From Chloroflexota bacterium (GTDB taxonomy: Bacteria; Chloroflexota; Dormibacteria; Dormibacterales; Dormibacteraceae): 32,442 bases of DNA. Made by a program: the position numbers and the translations under genes. The stretch lies in assembly GCA_005880315.1 (NCBI GenBank), contig VBHB01000169.1, forward strand, positions 1 through 32,442. Direction: 5' to 3'. Positions 31,267 through 32,442 of the stretch are shown piece by piece (the stretch's first letter is position 1; each line of letters opens with the position of its first letter). The notes below the pieces were generated by a model, which searched no databases, had not been told where the DNA came from, and saw only the letters and a program-made list of their open reading frames with translations.

Positions 31267-31557
31267 ATGTCGTTTCCGCTCTGGGACCTGGCGTCTGACC
31301 TGGCGGTGGCCCGCGGTGGGGGACCAGTCAAGACAGATCCGATGGACCTGGTTGAAGGTCGCGTCTTGCGGAGGCGAATCGCCGCCCTGGTCTGGATCCC
31401 CGGTACGGTGGCTGTGCTCGCCCTCGGAAGCTGGACCAGCAGCGTGGTCGTCGGCCTGGCCGGATTTGCAGTACTGATCGCCGGCCTGTGGCTTTTCACC
31501 GAGCGGTGGGAGCGAGTCGTCGCCTGGATTCGCAGGCGCAAGGAGCCGGCGGACTAG
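31267..31557 (+). CDS. Small two-helix membrane protein
   Basis: A 96-aa protein of no recognised family, starting MSFPLWDLASDLAVARGGGPVKTDPMDL. Two adjacent hydrophobic segments near 44-62 and 63-80 (ALVWIPGTVAVLALGSW and SVVVGLAGFAVLIAGLWLF) are followed by a basic tail ERWERVVAWIRRRKEPAD, giving a cytoplasmic C-terminus. A -10-like TACAGT (31251-31256) ends 10 nt before ATG 31267, inside a 10-bp palindrome TACGCGCGTA (31243-31252). ATG 31348 would be a shorter alternative start. It is tandem to the regulator and converges on mscL with four bases between stops. Confidence 0.68.
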   Translation: MSFPLWDLASDLAVARGGGPVKTDPMDLVEGRVLRRRIAALVWIPGTVAVLALGSWTSSVVVGLAGFAVLIAGLWLFTERWERVVAWIRRRKEPAD

Positions 31558-31561
31558 CCAG

Positions 31562-31969
31562 CTACGCCGGCTGGGGTTGCGTGCAGAACGCGCAGCGCTT
31601 GGCCTGGATCGGGATCTCGCTGAGGCATTCGGTGCACTTTTTGGTCGTCGGATCCGCGGGCTTCTCCTGCCGCCGGCTGCGCTCGATGAGTGCGTTCACA
31701 GGAAGGATCACCAGGTAGTAAACGATCGCGGCCGTGACTATGAACGTGAATGCGGCGTTCAGGAAGAGGTAGACGGGGAACGTCGCTCCGCTCACAGTGA
31801 AGGTAAGGCCGCCCAAGCCGCGTCCACTGCCGAAGATCGCCGCGATCAATGGCGTGATGAACGAGCCCGTGAAGCCGGTCACCACGGCGGTGAACGCCAC
31901 GCCGATCACTACGCCGACGGCGAGGTCGACGACGTTGCCGCGCAACAAGAACGCCCTGAACCCTCTCAT
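31562..31969 (-). CDS. mscL: Large-conductance mechanosensitive channel MscL with C-terminal zinc ribbon
   Basis: A 135-aa MscL, a tension-gated emergency release channel. MRGFRAFLLRGNVVDLAVGVVIGVAFTAVVTGFTGSFITPLIA is the N-terminal helix and pore-lining TM1; the second helix is AAFTFIVTAAIVYYLVILPVNAL. Instead of the usual cytoplasmic helix bundle the tail is a zinc ribbon, KCTECLSEIPIQAKRCAFC (Cys112, 115, 126, 129). Start ATG 31969 follows the alcohol dehydrogenase gene, with a GGAG Shine-Dalgarno and a 13-bp inverted repeat AGAAGATTCTTCT (31970-31982) in the 18-bp gap. Confidence 0.95.
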   Translation of the reverse strand: MRGFRAFLLRGNVVDLAVGVVIGVAFTAVVTGFTGSFITPLIAAIFGSGRGLGGLTFTVSGATFPVYLFLNAAFTFIVTAAIVYYLVILPVNALIERSRRQEKPADPTTKKCTECLSEIPIQAKRCAFCTQPQPA

Positions 31970-31987
31970 AGAAGATTCTTCTCCTTA

Positions 31988-32442
31988 CTAACCCGCCGAA
32001 ACCGACAGCACGACCTTTCCGAACTGTTCGGCGGCGTCGAGACGCGTGAGCGCCGCCTGCACCTCATCCAACGGATAGACCGAGTCGACCACCGGGCGTA
32101 GGCCGCGATCCATCGCCTGCAAGACCGCCTCGAACTCCGATGCGTTGCCCATGGTCGAACCGAGCAGGCTCGCCTGGCGGAAGAACAAGCGCGGCATGGT
32201 GATCTCTGCTTTGACGCCGGACGTCGACCCGCAGGTGACGATGCGCCCGCCCATGGCCAGCGACCGCATCGACTCGTCGAGCGTGGCCGGCCCGACGTGC
32301 TCGAAGACGACGTCGACGCCGTCTTGTGTCGCCGCGCGGACCTCTTTGCTGAAGGCCGAAGAGTCGAATGCGGCTTCGGCACCGAGCTCGAGCGCGCGCT
32401 TTCGCTTGGACTCTGAGCGACTCGTGACGAGAACCCGCGCGC
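31988..32442 (-). CDS. Zinc-type alcohol dehydrogenase family protein, 3' part
   Basis: The C-terminal 151 codons of a medium-chain dehydrogenase/reductase that runs off the right edge. Visible are the end of the Rossmann domain (VLVTSRSESKRKRALELGAEAAF), VDVVFEHVGPATLDESMRSLAMGGRIVTCGSTSG, and the closing region LFFRQASLLGSTMGNASEFEAVLQAMDRGLRPVVDSVYPLDEVQAALTRLDAAEQFGKVVL, typical of this family. The zinc ligands and start lie outside the window, so substrate and cofactor preference cannot be judged. It is upstream of mscL on the same strand. Confidence 0.9.
   Translation of the reverse strand, partial: ARVLVTSRSESKRKRALELGAEAAFDSSAFSKEVRAATQDGVDVVFEHVGPATLDESMRSLAMGGRIVTCGSTSGVKAEITMPRLFFRQASLLGSTMGNASEFEAVLQAMDRGLRPVVDSVYPLDEVQAALTRLDAAEQFGKVVLSVSAG

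Overview
The window is about 32.4 kb of GC-rich (roughly two-thirds G+C), gene-dense bacterial chromosome with no tRNA, rRNA, insertion sequence, phage gene or CRISPR array visible. Gene content (TL5/CTC-type bL25, LCP/LytR protein, RDD and DUF4190 small membrane proteins, B12-dependent methylmalonyl-CoA mutase, several acyl-CoA dehydrogenases, System I cytochrome c maturation) and promoters lying almost on top of start codons suggest a monoderm-like lineage such as Dormibacterota, Chloroflexota or a deep Actinomycetota relative. This is inference from gene content; no marker gene fixes the phylum.

Layout. 1-2323: end of sucC, then sucD, a DUF2752 membrane protein and a GNAT acetyltransferase, joined by start/stop overlaps. 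2320-3186 (-): alpha/beta hydrolase. 3213-8398: three acyl-CoA dehydrogenases, interrupted by a minus-strand pair (an unrecognised 140-aa protein and a membrane-anchored YVTN beta-propeller protein). 8395-11518: three small membrane proteins and an LCP protein. 11487-14430: methylmalonyl-CoA mutase locus (meaB, large subunit, B12-binding subunit); the large-subunit gene carries an internal frameshifting deletion. 14444-15499 (-): two tandem RDD proteins. 15586-16802: bL25 and an MscS channel. 16780-19890 (-): a nucleoside diphosphate kinase-like protein, a lipoprotein and rarA. 19928-22486: zinc-ribbon/degenerate GGDEF protein, histidine phosphatase, GH1 glycosidase. 22548-28746: System I cytochrome c maturation operon (thioredoxin-like ccmG, ccmE, ccmF, a 34-aa membrane microprotein, ccmA, ccmB, ccmC, ccmD) running into a FAD ferredoxin-reductase-like gene. 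28691-32442: Nudix hydrolase, small hypothetical, ZIP transporter divergent from a DtxR/MntR-type repressor, small membrane protein, MscL with a zinc ribbon, and the 3' part of an alcohol dehydrogenase.

Metabolic theme: acyl-CoA dehydrogenases feed beta-oxidation and branched-chain catabolism; propionyl-CoA products would pass through methylmalonyl-CoA mutase to succinyl-CoA, which SucCD converts to succinate. The ccm operon would mature c-type cytochromes for the electron chain that reoxidises the dehydrogenases.

The most notable signals are: (1) a double-hairpin repeat present twice inside coding sequence, at the sucC 3' end (where it supplies the sucD Shine-Dalgarno) and inside an acyl-CoA dehydrogenase; (2) a microhomology-type deletion breaking the mutase gene next to an AT-rich palindrome; (3) a cysteine-type CcmE and two microproteins in the ccm operon; (4) -10 elements 6-10 nt from start codons (leaderless genes) and symmetric 7-mers that can act as -10 in both directions at divergent promoters; (5) an operator-like palindrome in the first codons of the DtxR-family gene. 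No clear new defence or mobile system is visible.
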